Program-made: the position numbers and the translations under genes
Notes under the pieces: model-generated
Told to the model about the DNA's origin: nothing
Databases searched by the model: none
Seen by the model: the letters and a program-made list of their open reading frames with translations, nothing else
Assembly: GCA_963800975.1 (NCBI GenBank)
Contig: CAWDDB010000008.1
Location: forward strand, 372,001 to 436,000
Direction of reading: 5' to 3'
From: JALYGY01 sp963800975
Lineage (GTDB): Bacteria > Actinomycetota > Rubrobacteria > Rubrobacterales > Rubrobacteraceae
DNA: 64,000 nt
Part shown: one piece after another, positions 50,359-59,741 of the stretch
How positions within the stretch are numbered: the first letter of the stretch is position 1
Layout of the letters: each line of letters starts with the position of its first letter

Positions 50359-50802
50359 ATGGCGGTCGAAGGCAAGGTAGCGAAGATACTCGGCAACAGC
50401 GAGATCGTAATAAACCGAGGGCGCACCGAGGGCGTACGGCCTGGGATGCTCTTCGAGGTGTTTGCGCCCGAAGGGGAGGAGGTCTGGGACCCCGACACGG
50501 GCGAGACGCTCGGCACGGTCGAGGACGTCAAGGCGCAGGCCGAGGTTACCGAAGTCAAGGACAGGCTCGCCGTCGCCCGACTTCAGTACTCCGGCGCGCC
50601 CTTCGGCGCCGTAAACATCGGTGAGATGCAGGAGAATTTGCAGCGCATGTTCGGCCAGATGTTCGGGGAGGACGTTCGGGTGCAGGGGTTTGGCAGCGGC
50701 CAGGGCGGCGATCCCGACCTCGAATCCATGTTGGGCGGCCCGCTCGAGGACCTCTCCAAGGTCAAGGTCGGAGACGCCGTCAGGGAGATCAAGCGCAGCT
50801 GA
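50359..50802 (+). CDS. Small conserved protein with FlgT/OB-like N-terminal motif
   Basis: A 147-residue protein beginning MAVEGKVAKILGNSEIVINR, then GRTEGVRPGMLFEVFAPEGE, a beta-rich pattern also found in the C-terminal domain of flagellar FlgT-like proteins and in GTP-binding TOBE-like domains. The middle has a strand-rich EVTEVKDRLAVARL and the rest is low-complexity Gly/Glu/Asp (FGSGQGGDPDLES). Function unknown. ATG at 50359 with AAGGAG nine bases upstream; an earlier open frame to 50158 is antisense to nfo. Confidence 0.65.
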   Translation: MAVEGKVAKILGNSEIVINRGRTEGVRPGMLFEVFAPEGEEVWDPDTGETLGTVEDVKAQAEVTEVKDRLAVARLQYSGAPFGAVNIGEMQENLQRMFGQMFGEDVRVQGFGSGQGGDPDLESMLGGPLEDLSKVKVGDAVREIKRS

Positions 50803-50858
50803 TCCCCCGCGCCGACTCCCCTCGCCTTCCGGTCACCTTCGGCCTGATCTCGGCCTGC

Positions 50859-51503
50859 GTGCTTGTTTACGCGGGCGTCGCGGCCGTCGGCGCCTCCTTC
50901 GGGATCCCCTGGAACGTCGGCCTCGTGCTCCAGCCAACGCAGGTGCTGAATAACGGGGCCCTGATCCCGGCGCTCGTCGCGCAGGGTGAGGCCTGGCGCC
51001 TCCTCTCGAGCGTCTTTCTGCACTCCGGCATCGTCCATCTCGGCTTCAACATGATCTCACTGTACTTTCTCGGCTCATTCGTTGAGGTGGCGTTTGGCCG
51101 GGGCCGCTTTCTCGCGCTCTACCTCCTGAGCGGTCTCTCTGGCGGCCTCGCCTACCTGTACTTCGGCGGCTTCACTTCGCCGGCGGTCGGAGCCTCGGGC
51201 GCGATCTTCGGGCTTCTCGGCGGCATCCTGGGCTACGCCCTGCGCCGCGGAACCTTCTCCTGGCAGAACCCCCTGATCCGGCAGCTCCTCATACTCCTCG
51301 CTCTGAACCTCTACATCGGTTTCTCGATACCCAACATTAGCAACACGGCCCATATCGGAGGGCTCGTGGGCGGGTTCGTATTCGGGTGGCTCGTCGCGCC
51401 CTCTGTCTACACGCGCAAGCGGTTGCGCGCGGTCTCGCCCGTAGCCATCGTCCTCGGCGCGGAGGCGCTACTCCTCGCCACCTGGCTCCTGTTACTCGCT
51501 TGA
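50859..51503 (+). CDS. Rhomboid-family intramembrane serine protease
   Basis: A 214-residue protein with six to seven helices. The catalytic serine is in PAVGASGAIFGLLGG and the His in ISNTAHIGGLVGGFVFG; the conserved first-loop HSGIVHLGFNMISLYFLG is intact. It cleaves membrane substrates. The listed GTG start (50859) cuts off part of the first helix: the frame is open back through RADSPRLPVTFGLISAC, typical of rhomboid N-termini, but has no ATG, GTG or TTG. A CTG at 50799, overlapping the upstream stop, may be the true start. Confidence 0.85.
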   Translation: MLVYAGVAAVGASFGIPWNVGLVLQPTQVLNNGALIPALVAQGEAWRLLSSVFLHSGIVHLGFNMISLYFLGSFVEVAFGRGRFLALYLLSGLSGGLAYLYFGGFTSPAVGASGAIFGLLGGILGYALRRGTFSWQNPLIRQLLILLALNLYIGFSIPNISNTAHIGGLVGGFVFGWLVAPSVYTRKRLRAVSPVAIVLGAEALLLATWLLLLA

Positions 51504-51530
51504 TCCAGCCCGGCGACCTTCGTGGCCGCG

Positions 51531-52256
51531 CTACCCGGCCAGCACGGTCATAAGGCCAACTGTCGTCACCACCAGGGTAGCCGCAAAGATAGCGCCCGAG
51601 ATTCTGTTCGGTCGTTCGGCCTGCGCCTCGGGGAGCAGGTGGGCCGAGCCGACGTAGGCGAGCACACCCCCGGCGACCCCGATCGACAACCCGAGCGTCC
51701 CTTCTCCTGGCACCGGCAGGGCCACCGTCAGGGCGGCCGCGGCTGGTATCGCGAGCCCTAGCAGCACCGTGGTGCGAATCACCCTGGACCGGTCCGCACG
51801 CGCGGCCAGCAAGATCGCGGCGAGCGAGATCCCCACGGGCACCTGGTGGACCAGCACACCAATGCCTACGAGCCACGAGGTTACAGCCGAGGCCTTCGCC
51901 CCGACTCCCAGGACGAAACCGTCGGCCAGGTTGTGTATCGCCAACCCGAGAACGAACGGCCCCATCGGGTGCTTGCCGACGTGTTCCTGTGGCGAGTGAT
52001 GGGTGTGGGCCTGGGTGAGCGCCTCGGTAAGGAACAACAACGCGAAGCCCCCGACAAAACCGAAGATCCCAGCCACGCCCGCCAGCTCCAATGCCTCGGG
52101 GTAGAGATCCGCGAACGCCAGGGAGAGCAAGATGCCAGAGGCAAACGCGGCCGAATATGCCCTGCCCCTCGCCCCGAACTCGCCGCCGAAGAGGGCCAGC
52201 AGGCTCGCTCCCATGAAACCAGCCGCGGCGATGGTGGCCATGAAGAGCGCGGTCAT
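51531..52256 (-). CDS. ZIP-family metal transporter
   Basis: A 241-residue ZIP protein with about eight helices. Helix 4 carries the metal-binding LGLAIHNLADGFVLGVG and helix 5 GIGVLVHQVPVGISLAAILL (the usual HEIPEG-like motif, here HQVPVG). A His-rich loop (THHSPQEH) lies between helices 3 and 4, where ZIP proteins bind zinc. Likely zinc or iron importer. It starts 67 bases after the Zur-like gene on the same strand, so zinc control is likely. Confidence 0.9.
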   Translation of the reverse strand: MTALFMATIAAAGFMGASLLALFGGEFGARGRAYSAAFASGILLSLAFADLYPEALELAGVAGIFGFVGGFALLFLTEALTQAHTHHSPQEHVGKHPMGPFVLGLAIHNLADGFVLGVGAKASAVTSWLVGIGVLVHQVPVGISLAAILLAARADRSRVIRTTVLLGLAIPAAAALTVALPVPGEGTLGLSIGVAGGVLAYVGSAHLLPEAQAERPNRISGAIFAATLVVTTVGLMTVLAG

Positions 52257-52322
52257 CGGCGCGATCCCCCGCCCCCCGACGATTCAACCATTCTCGGATA
52301 CCGCATCATCTCTCGATTTCGC

Positions 52323-52709
52323 CTACCTGCAAACCGCGCAGCGGCCATAGATCTCGACGCTGTGCGAACTGACCTCGAAACCCACGTCGCCCAGACGCCC
52401 GAGCTCGAGCGGGCACTCCTCGAACTCCCGGACATCCCCGCACGACTCGCACACGAGGTGGTGATGGTGGTCCTCCGCCAGCTCGTACCGCGGCCCATCC
52501 CCAAGCTCCAGCCTGCGCACAGCCCCTATCTCGGAGAGGAGATCCAACGTCCTGTAAACGGTCACCAGGCCAACCTCGGGGCAACGAACCCGAATCTCCT
52601 CCAGCGTCTGGTGCTGCTGCTCCGAGAGCGCTCGCAGAACCGCAAGCCGCTGAGGCGTTGCCTTGTACCCGCTACCCCGTATCTTCCCGATTATCGCCCG
52701 TTGCCCCAC
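52323..52709 (-). CDS. Fur-family repressor, Zur-like
   Basis: A Fur-family protein of about 128 residues from the GTG at 52709 (an upstream start at 52781 is possible). The DNA-binding domain has SGYKATPQRLAVLRALSEQQ, then LEEIRVRCPEVGLVTVYRTL. The metal region is ELAEDHHHHLVCESCGDVRE with a second CxxC at the C-terminus (GRCAVC). The His-rich DHHHHLVC and the adjacent ZIP transporter point to Zur or Mur rather than iron Fur. It lies between the Lgt operon and the ZIP gene, on the same strand. Confidence 0.88.
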   Translation of the reverse strand: MGQRAIIGKIRGSGYKATPQRLAVLRALSEQQHQTLEEIRVRCPEVGLVTVYRTLDLLSEIGAVRRLELGDGPRYELAEDHHHHLVCESCGDVREFEECPLELGRLGDVGFEVSSHSVEIYGRCAVCR

Positions 52710-52797
52710 GCCCCTGCCTTCTAATCGAAAAAAGTTTTCATCTAGGGCCAGCAGGCTACCAGGCGAAGCGGGCGTGTTCAAGGGCGCTTCGGCGAGG

Positions 52798-53636
52798 TTA
52801 GCTGGATCCCGGGCCCTTGGGCGCGGGTCGGGAATGTCTGAGGAGCAGGATCATGGCGCAGCCGATAGCCAGGAGGCTGCTGACGAAGAGGTTGCCGCGG
52901 ATGGAGCCCCCGATCAGGAACGCCGGGTCAACGCGCAGGGACTCGACGAAGAAGCGTCCCACCGAGTAGAGGCTGACGTAGATCAAAACCATATCCCCGT
53001 CCCTGAGCCAGCCCGCGAAGCGGCGGGCTACCCAGAGGAGCACCACGCAGACCAGCAGGTTCCAGATCGACTCGTAGAGGAAGGTCGGGTGGAAGGATGT
53101 CGACGTCGGCGAACTGCGCCGGCCTGTTCTCGGGGGAGATCCGGATAGCCCACGGCAGGTCTGAGGGCCTTCCGAAGAGCTCCTGGTTGAAGTAGTTGCC
53201 CCAGCGGCCTATGGCCTGGGCGAGGATCAGGCCCGGCGCGGCGGCGTCGGCGAGCACCAGCGGGCTGACGCCGCGGTAGAGGCCGAAGAGGACGAGGCCC
53301 AGGAAGCCGCCAGCCACCGCGCCGTAGATCCCCAGTCCTCCGTTCCAGACGGCGAAGACGCCCGGGATAGGGTCGTCCGCGTACAGGTCGTAGTCGGTGA
53401 CGACGTGGTAGACGCGCGCCCCGACAAAGCCGAGGGGGACGACGAAGAAGAGGGAGTCCAGAGCGAGGGCCGGGTCCAGGCCCTTGCGGGAGAGCTCGCG
53501 CCCGGTGAGCCAGGTGCCGACGATGATGCCGAGTGCGATGAACAGCCCGTACCAGCGAAGGGCCAACGGCCCCGCCTCGAAGATAATCGGCGAGGCCGGG
53601 CTGGGTATGCGACAGCAGCAGGGAGGGGGCGGTCAT
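52798..53636 (-). pseudogene. lgt: Prolipoprotein diacylglyceryl transferase, frameshifted in this sequence
   Basis: Three frames together give a full-length Lgt of about 279 residues, the enzyme that lipidates prolipoproteins. From the ATG at 53636: MTAPSLLLS, then after a shift near 53610 IPSPASPIIFEAGPLALRWY and GRWGNYFNQELFGRP (the Lgt signature), then after a shift near 53100 SFHPTFLYESIWNLLVCVVL and YVSLYSVGRFFVESLRVDPA. The ATG directly follows the upstream PBP stop. Lgt is required by the several lipoproteins in the window, and the codon sense is intact on both sides of each shift, so errors in the sequence are more likely than decay. Confidence 0.8.
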
Positions 53637-55732
53637 CTACCGGCCCAGTGGCTCCGCGAGGGGCTCGGTCAGGGTGCGATGCGGATCCTCGGAGGACTGC
53701 TTGACGCCGTAGGCGGCTTCGAGGATGTGGCGCACGGCGGGGCCCGCGGTCATCTCGCTGCCCGTCTGGAATGCGCCGCCGTCCTCGATCATCACGACCA
53801 CGACCATGGGCTGGCTCTCGTACTCGGCCCAGCCGACGAACCAGTTCACGAACTCACCGTTGGGCAGCTCGCCCGTGCCGCTCTTTCCGGCCGTCGGCAG
53901 CTTGGAGCCCTTGAAGACCGACTCGGCGGTTCCGCCTTCTCCAGTGACCCCCCTCATCCCCTCTGACAACCTGATGGAAGTGGTAGTCTTCGATGTCGAG
54001 CTGATCCGCGGGCTCGGGGGAGATCTCCTTTACGAGCTTGCCGTCGTCACGGATCTCGCCGCCTACGTGCGGGGTGACGAGGGTGCCGCCGTTGTAGATG
54101 GCCGCGTAGCCGCGGGCGAGCTGGAGCGGCGAGACGAGCAGGTCGCCCTGGCCGATCGAGAGGTTCACCCAGTCCCCGACGCTCCAGTACGCCTCCTCGG
54201 GCGTGCCAAGCGCGGCCGCAAGCTCCCTCTCCCCTGCGCGCGTCGGCACCCTTCCGGCGGTCTCGCCGGCCAGGTCCACGCCGGTGAGGTGGCCGAAGCC
54301 GAACCGCTCGTAGAATTTGGGCAACCAGTTCTTGTCGGCGGTGGCCTGCCACAGCCAGTCCGCGACCTGGTAGAAGAACTTGTCGTTGGAGTCCTTGATG
54401 GCCTCAGAGAAGTTCTGGGTGCCGTGGTCCCCGAGGTAGAAGTAGTTGGGGCTGTTCTGGCGCCAGCTCTGCCAGCAGCCCCAGTCCGAGCCCGTCGGCT
54501 GCCAGCACTGGCCGTATCGGTGTAGGTGGTGTAGGCGTCGATGACGCCGTACGTGAGGCCCGCCAGCCCGTAAAGAGCTTGAAGGTCGAGGCCGCGGGCT
54601 GGCCGCCGGTTATCGCCCTGTCGGTGAACGGGTCGTTCGCGAGCCTCGGAGTTCAGGTACTCGAAGGTCCTGATCTCCCGCGTCCCGGAGATACCGCCAA
54701 CGAAGAGCTGCGGGTCGAAGTTGGGGCGGCTTGCGAGCGCCAGGATCTCGCCGTTGCGTCGGGTCCATCGCGACCGCGGCGCCTCCGGTCCCGGCGTAGC
54801 CCGAGTTCCGAGCACGCTCGATGGCTGCGTCTAGCTCGTCCTCGGCGACCCGCTGCAGGTCCAGGTCCACGGTGAGGTTCAGGTCCTGACCCGCCACGGG
54901 GTCCTCGACGCGGTCGGGCAGCTCCTTGCTGGGGTCAACCGGGATGGGTTCGCCGTTCTCGTCCACGAACCGGCCCAGGGAGTCGACCCGGCTTCCGTCG
55001 GGCACGATCCGACCGAGGGCGTCCACCTTGTACACCTGCTTGCCGGCCTTGCCGCGCAAGCACCTCCTCGTAGTAGAGCTCGATCCCGCTCTTTCCTACG
55101 ACCGAGTCGTTGGCTAGGCCCTTGTAGGCGTCGAGCTTGAGCTCTTCCTGGGTGATCGCGCCGGTGTAGCCGAGGATGTGGGCGGCCGTATCCCCTGCCG
55201 GGTAGTTGCGGACGTAGTCGTCGTTGACCACGACGCCGGGGAACTCCTCGGTGCGCTCCATGACGTAGGTTACGCCGTCCCGCGGGGCGTTCTCCTTAAC
55301 CAGCATCGGGCTGTACTGGGTGCCCCAGTCGTAGGCCGCGTCGTAGCTGCCGAGCACCGTCTCTGGGTCGGCACCCAGTATCTTGGCCAGCTCCCCAACC
55401 TTCTCGCGCGAGATGTTCTCGGGCGTGACGGTCACGTTGAGGCCGGGGACGTTGTTCGCCAGGACCTCTCCGTCCCGGTCGCGGATCACGCCGCGCTGGG
55501 CCGGATCCTTGACCTCGAGCGTCTGGGTCGCCCTGGCCGCGATCGAGTACTCGGTGCCGGTGAGGATCTGCAGGTACCACAGCCGGGCCGCGAGGACCAG
55601 GAAGACCGCCGCGACTATGATCGCGAAGGATACGACCCTGACCTGCATGTTGCCCTTGGTCATGGGTGGCGTGTCCGGTCGCTTCTTGGCGGGCCGCGCC
55701 TTCTTCTCCTCGCGCACCGGGAGCCGGATCAT
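53637..55732 (-). pseudogene. Class B penicillin-binding protein (PBP2/MrdA-like), six frameshifts
   Basis: From the ATG at 55732 (overlapping the sortase stop): a basic tail, one TM helix (FAIIVAAVFLVLAARLWYLQ), and the PBP2 dimerisation domain (YVRNYPAGDTAAHILGYTG). The transpeptidase follows with AMDP and NGEILALASRPNFDPQLFVG, the catalytic STFK motif, an SxN region in KDSNDKFFYQVADWLW, GQGDLLVSPLQLARGYAAIYNG and the KSGTGE triad motif near the end. Reading frame changes near 55060, 54758, 54640, 54568, 54512 and 53970. The total of about 697 residues is the normal length. It would crosslink peptidoglycan during growth. Confidence 0.83.
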
Positions 55733-56428
55733 GCCTTGCCCTCCCCCGGGACGGGTGGCACGGGATCCTCGACCAGCTCGGCCTGGATGATCAGGCGCCG
55801 CGAGTAATCTGGCAGCGTGCAGGTCTGGAGCGTTAGCACGTTCCTGCCCTTCAGGGGCCGCGTCACGTGTACGTCTTCGGGATCGACGATGAACTCCTTG
55901 AACACCTTGTAGACGTAGCGCCTCCCGGCCGCATCGGTGACGATGACCTCGTCCCCGCGTCTTGACCTCGTTGAGGTCCCAGAAAGCCAGGAAGCTCGGG
56001 GTCCCCACGTAGCCGAGGCGGTGACCGGCCATGTAGACGTTGGCGACCCTCTGCCACGGGAAGCCGGTGCCGCGCAGGTGGACCCCGGCGTTGTGCTTGA
56101 AGGCGTCCTCGTCGGTTCCCCCTGCGTAGGGGAACGTGGCGTCCTCGACCCGGTTCATGGCGGGTACGGTGACCCGCAGCGTCTTGTCCTTCGGAACGTC
56201 GATGGCCGCGCGTCTCTCCCTGCGCCTCTCCAGCTTCTCCCGATCGACGGGCTCAACGCGGTCCGCCTTCTGGCCTGGAGTCGGCGTGATTGCCGGCACG
56301 GCGGGCTCGCCGCGGTCCGCGACGGCGCGCTCGGAGGCGGGGACCGCTTCGGTGAAAGGGGAACCGACAAAAAACGTCGCCGTCAGGACGAGACCCAAGC
56401 CTACCAGCCCGAGGCTCATCACGTTCAA
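55729..56428 (-). pseudogene. Class E-like sortase, one frameshift
   Basis: An N-terminal TM helix (LGLVGLGLVLTATFFVG), then TLRVTVPAMNRVEDATFPYA and YMAGHRLGYVGTPSFLAFWD with the catalytic His. After a shift near 55955 the frame continues DEVIVTDAAGRRYVYKVFKE and LTLQTCTLPDYSRRLIIQAE, with the catalytic Cys and Arg. The order TM-linker-His-Cys-Arg fits class E sortases that anchor surface proteins in actinobacteria. The TTG at 56428 is a weak start; GGGAGG lies 29 bases upstream, ideally placed for an ATA codon, so the true start may be affected by a sequence error too. Confidence 0.78.
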
Positions 56429-56590
56429 GATCGTGTCCCTGACGCGCGCTATTGGCTTCCTCCCCGATTAGCCCAGGTTTGCACGGCTAGATCGCAACCC
56501 ATTGTATCCAAAAAGCTGGCGACTACTAGGCCTTGTCGCGAAAGTACTATTTCCGCCGCCGTACGCGCCCGGCTTGCTCTCCGAAATCCC

Positions 56591-57160
56591 TTACGGTCCG
56601 GCGCGCCCCAGTGGATCATCCGCTCCCGTCCTCTGCCTCGAACGTTTCCAGATCAGGAATGTCGCGGCGTTGTGGCCTGCGTGGGCCAGGATCGGGGCAA
56701 GAAGCGCGCCTGTAAGATCGTAGAGGGCGCCGAACAGGAACCCGGCGAGGACGGCCCAGAGCGTCCAGAGCAGGTAGCGACGATCGGGCCCGATGTGTAC
56801 GAGCCCGAAGAGGAGAGATGCTGCCACCAGGCCAAACTCGTGCTGCACCGCGCCGCGAAAGAAGGCCTCCTCCCCCACCCCGGAGAAGACCGAGACCAGT
56901 ATCAGGCTCCCGCTACCGGCGCCGTCCACGAGGGTCGGGCCGAGCTCGTCCGCCACGCGCCTCAGAACCGGAAGCACGCGATAGGCCACAAGCCCGAGGC
57001 ACACAGTGGCGCACGCGGTGGCGCACCCAAGCAACGCAGCCAGGAGGGGCGACGCCCCGACGAGCGGAAGGTCGAAGTCCCGGAGCACGCCCCAGAGCAG
57101 CGCAGCCGCGGTCAGCAGACCATAGAAAAGACCTGCGAACAGAACGAAGCGGGGACCCAT
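56591..57160 (-). CDS. CPBP-family intramembrane metalloprotease (short)
   Basis: A 189-residue CPBP protein with about six helices. Motifs: SGVGEEAFFRGAVQHEFG (EExxxR), ASLLFGLVHIGPDRRYLLW (FxxxH) and APILAHAGHNAATFL (HxxxN). It could process a substrate in the membrane; proximity to the sortase operon 162 bp downstream suggests a cell-surface role. It is shorter than the CPBP protein at 47195 and only distantly similar. Divergent from the phosphomannomutase gene. Confidence 0.85.
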   Translation of the reverse strand: MGPRFVLFAGLFYGLLTAAALLWGVLRDFDLPLVGASPLLAALLGCATACATVCLGLVAYRVLPVLRRVADELGPTLVDGAGSGSLILVSVFSGVGEEAFFRGAVQHEFGLVAASLLFGLVHIGPDRRYLLWTLWAVLAGFLFGALYDLTGALLAPILAHAGHNAATFLIWKRSRQRTGADDPLGRAGP

Positions 57161-57260
57161 GACGCGCGTCCCCGGGGGCTACCCGGCGCAATCTGCACGA
57201 GAGACCATGAGGCGCTATTGTACCGGATGCCCAAAACGATCCGAGATGTAGAAGGGGACG

Positions 57261-58616
57261 ATGATCGACGAGTCGATATTCAAGGCGTACGACATCCGCG
57301 GCCTGTACCCCGACAGCCTGAACGAAGACGTCGCCAGGGACATCGGTAGGGCTTTCGTCACCTACCTCGGCCTCTCCGGCTCCAGGGTCGTGGTAGCCCG
57401 CGACATGCGCCTGAGCGGTGAGACCCTCCAGAGCGCATTTATCGAGGGCGTAACGAGCGCCGGGGCCGACGTGCTCGACCTCGGGCTCGTCTCGACAGAC
57501 GCCCTGTACTTCGCGGTCGGCCACCTGGAGGAGCCGGGCGGGGCCATGATCACGGCCTCCCACAACCCCAAGGACTACAACGGATTCAAGCTGTGCCGGG
57601 AAGACGCCATCGCGCTCTCCGGCGAGCACGGAATTGGCCAGATACGGGACCTGATCTCCTCCGGCAAGCTGCCCGAACCGGCGGAGTATCCTGGCTCGGT
57701 CGAGCAGAGCGACATCGCGGAGGAGTACGCTAAACACTGCCTGACCTTTATCGACACAGAAGGCCTCAGACCGCTGAAGATCGTGGTCGATGCCGGGAAC
57801 GGTATGGCCGGCAAGATGCTGCCGCCCATCTTCGAGAAGCTGCCTTTCGAGTACGTGCCGATGTACTTCGAACTCGACGGCTCGTTCCCGAACCACCCCC
57901 CGAACCCCATCGAGCCCGAGAACATGGAGGAGCTGCAGGAGCGCGTCAAGTCGGAGGGGGCGGACTTCGGCGTCGCGTTCGACGGCGACGCCGACCGGTG
58001 TTTCGTCGTGGACGAGAAGGGTGTGACCATCTCCGGTGATCTGCTGGCAGCCCTTGTTGCCAAGAACGTCCTCGAAAAAGAGCCGGGCGCCACCATCCTC
58101 TACAGCGCGGTCTGCTCCAAAGCTCTGCCGGAGCTCGTCGAAGACGAGGGTGGACACGCCATCAGGACCAAGGCAGGCCACTCCATAATCAAGCCCCAGA
58201 TGCGCGAGCATGACGCCGCTTTCGGGGGAGAGCACTCGGGGCACTTCTACTTCCGGGACAACTACTTCGCCGATTCGGGGATAATTGCCATGCTCACCGT
58301 CGCCGAGCTCGTCGCCCGCGAGGAGGAACCCCTGTCGGAGCTGCTCCGGCCCATCGATCCCTACGTCAGGTCGGGTGAGATCAACTCCGAGGTCGAAGAC
58401 CAGGAGGCAACGCTTCAGAAGGTCGAGGAGCACTACGCGCAGCAGGGCGACCCCAAGGTAGATCACCTGGATGGCCTTACCGTGGACTACGGGGACTGGT
58501 GGTTCAACCTGCGGCCCTCGAATACCGAACCCCTGCTCCGACTTAACGTCGAGGCCAGCGACAGGGAGACGATGGAGGAAAGGCGCGACGAGCTTCTAGA
58601 TCTCGTTCGCAGCTAG
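57261..58616 (+). CDS. Phosphomannomutase/phosphoglucomutase (ManB-type)
   Basis: A 451-residue alpha-D-phosphohexomutase converting sugar 6- and 1-phosphates. The phosphoserine loop is MITASHNPKDYNGFK (S100), the metal loop VAFDGDADRCFVVDEKG (D241-R246), the sugar loop GGEHSGHFYFRDNYFADSG and the phosphate-binding loop LRPSNTEPLLRLNVEAS. All four active-site loops are intact. It supplies mannose-1-phosphate or glucose-1-phosphate, which would support glycan and mannosylglycerate synthesis. ATG at 57261 with AGAAGGGGA upstream. Confidence 0.93.
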   Translation: MIDESIFKAYDIRGLYPDSLNEDVARDIGRAFVTYLGLSGSRVVVARDMRLSGETLQSAFIEGVTSAGADVLDLGLVSTDALYFAVGHLEEPGGAMITASHNPKDYNGFKLCREDAIALSGEHGIGQIRDLISSGKLPEPAEYPGSVEQSDIAEEYAKHCLTFIDTEGLRPLKIVVDAGNGMAGKMLPPIFEKLPFEYVPMYFELDGSFPNHPPNPIEPENMEELQERVKSEGADFGVAFDGDADRCFVVDEKGVTISGDLLAALVAKNVLEKEPGATILYSAVCSKALPELVEDEGGHAIRTKAGHSIIKPQMREHDAAFGGEHSGHFYFRDNYFADSGIIAMLTVAELVAREEEPLSELLRPIDPYVRSGEINSEVEDQEATLQKVEEHYAQQGDPKVDHLDGLTVDYGDWWFNLRPSNTEPLLRLNVEASDRETMEERRDELLDLVRS

Positions 58617-58620
58617 AGCC

Positions 58621-58648
58621 CGTGGCAGAGGTATTGGCCTCTGCCACG
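58621..58648 (+). terminator. Terminator after the phosphomannomutase gene
   Basis: An 11-base-pair perfect stem (CGTGGCAGAGG and complement) with a six-base loop, five bases after the stop codon. No T-run. The following stretch to the next terminator holds no gene I can support. Confidence 0.55.
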
Positions 58649-58772
58649 CGCGGCTTCGGGCTGCAGGCACCGGGTTCGGATCGGGTCCGGTGCTCGACCC
58701 TCAACCGACGTGGATTCTCTTCGAGACTCGTCCAGGTCCTACGTCACGGCCCTCGATTGCCGGCTCGACACG

Positions 58773-58802
58773 AAAAAGCGGCGCCCCGCGCAGGGGCGCC
58801 GC
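58773..58802 (-). terminator. Rho-independent terminator of the BON gene
   Basis: On the minus strand a ten-base-pair stem (GCGGCGCCCC/GGGGCGCCGC) with a five-base loop is followed at once by five T residues (58773-58777). It lies 31 bases past the BON gene stop. Classic intrinsic terminator. Confidence 0.8.
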
Positions 58803-58832
58803 CGCAGCTGGCTCTTTCCCGAAGCCTCCTTT

Positions 58833-59534
58833 TCAGCCCACCGTGATCATGTTCTGTACCTCGCGGACGCCATCGACAGCCGAGGCCACCTCACCAGCCG
58901 CAAGCGCCTGAGCCTCGGAGCTGGCCACCCCCCGCAGCTCAGCGACGCCGTCGTTGACCTCCACGTTCACTCGCGACATGTCCGCGGTCCTCGGGTCCTC
59001 CCCGATGCGGGTCCGCACGCGCTGCTCGACCTCTTCCTGCTGCTCGGGCACGCCCTCGACGTTGCCCCTGTGCTGCTCCCCGATTAAGGGACCGGAGGAG
59101 GGATCGGAGTAGTCGCGCTCGGCACCCGTGCGGTTGGGATCCTCGGGGCGCTGGTGCGCGCCGGCGCCGCCCGCCCCCGGCGTTGCTGTCGGCGTTCCAC
59201 TGCCCCACGTCTGGCCGCGCTGCCCCGCGGGGCTCCCGGCGTCGGGCGAGTGCTGACCGGTGTACGAGGAGCTGGTGTCGCTATCCCTACCGGAACGGGA
59301 GATCAAAGCCCCCACCGCCAGGCCGGCCAGGGCGAAAAACCCGTACTTGAGGAACCTGATGCTCCGAGGCTCGCGCGAGCTCGCGGCCTGGCGCACGAGC
59401 CTGGCCTGGGCCTTGCCAGCCTTCCACGCGGTCTTGCCGGCGATCTTCCCGGCCTTGGGGGCCACCCTCGCGCCTAGCCCGAGCTTGGCGCCCTTGGCTG
59501 CCGCCCTGGCGGCCTTTCTCTTCTTGCTCGCCAT
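58833..59534 (-). CDS. BON-domain protein with basic N-terminus and one TM segment
   Basis: A 233-residue protein in three parts: a Lys/Arg/Ala-rich N-terminus (KKRKAARAAAKGAKLGLGAR) that could bind DNA or anionic membrane, one membrane segment (FLKYGFFALAGLAVGALIS, about residues 62-80), a low-complexity linker, and a C-terminal BON domain (VNVEVNDGVAELRGVASSEA, then EVASAVDGVREVQNMITVG). BON domains bind phospholipid or stabilise stress proteins. The ATG at 59534 has GGAGGT five bases upstream. A strong terminator follows. The 207-bp gap before it shows no gene. Confidence 0.8.
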   Translation of the reverse strand: MASKKRKAARAAAKGAKLGLGARVAPKAGKIAGKTAWKAGKAQARLVRQAASSREPRSIRFLKYGFFALAGLAVGALISRSGRDSDTSSSYTGQHSPDAGSPAGQRGQTWGSGTPTATPGAGGAGAHQRPEDPNRTGAERDYSDPSSGPLIGEQHRGNVEGVPEQQEEVEQRVRTRIGEDPRTADMSRVNVEVNDGVAELRGVASSEAQALAAGEVASAVDGVREVQNMITVG

Positions 59535-59741
59535 CAACTACCTCCGTCTCTCGAGTTCCTTTTCGAGCCGAGATACCCGGAACCGCCCGTCTGGAAACCG
59601 TCCATTCGAGCCGGACCGCCTTGTCGCCCTGACACCTTTGAAGGTCTTGCGTGCCATGGAACCGATCTTTCAACGGCCGGGTTCCGGGTTCCTCGCTGCG
59701 TAGTTGGCCTGGTCCGGATCAGGCCACCGTGAACCACAGGA

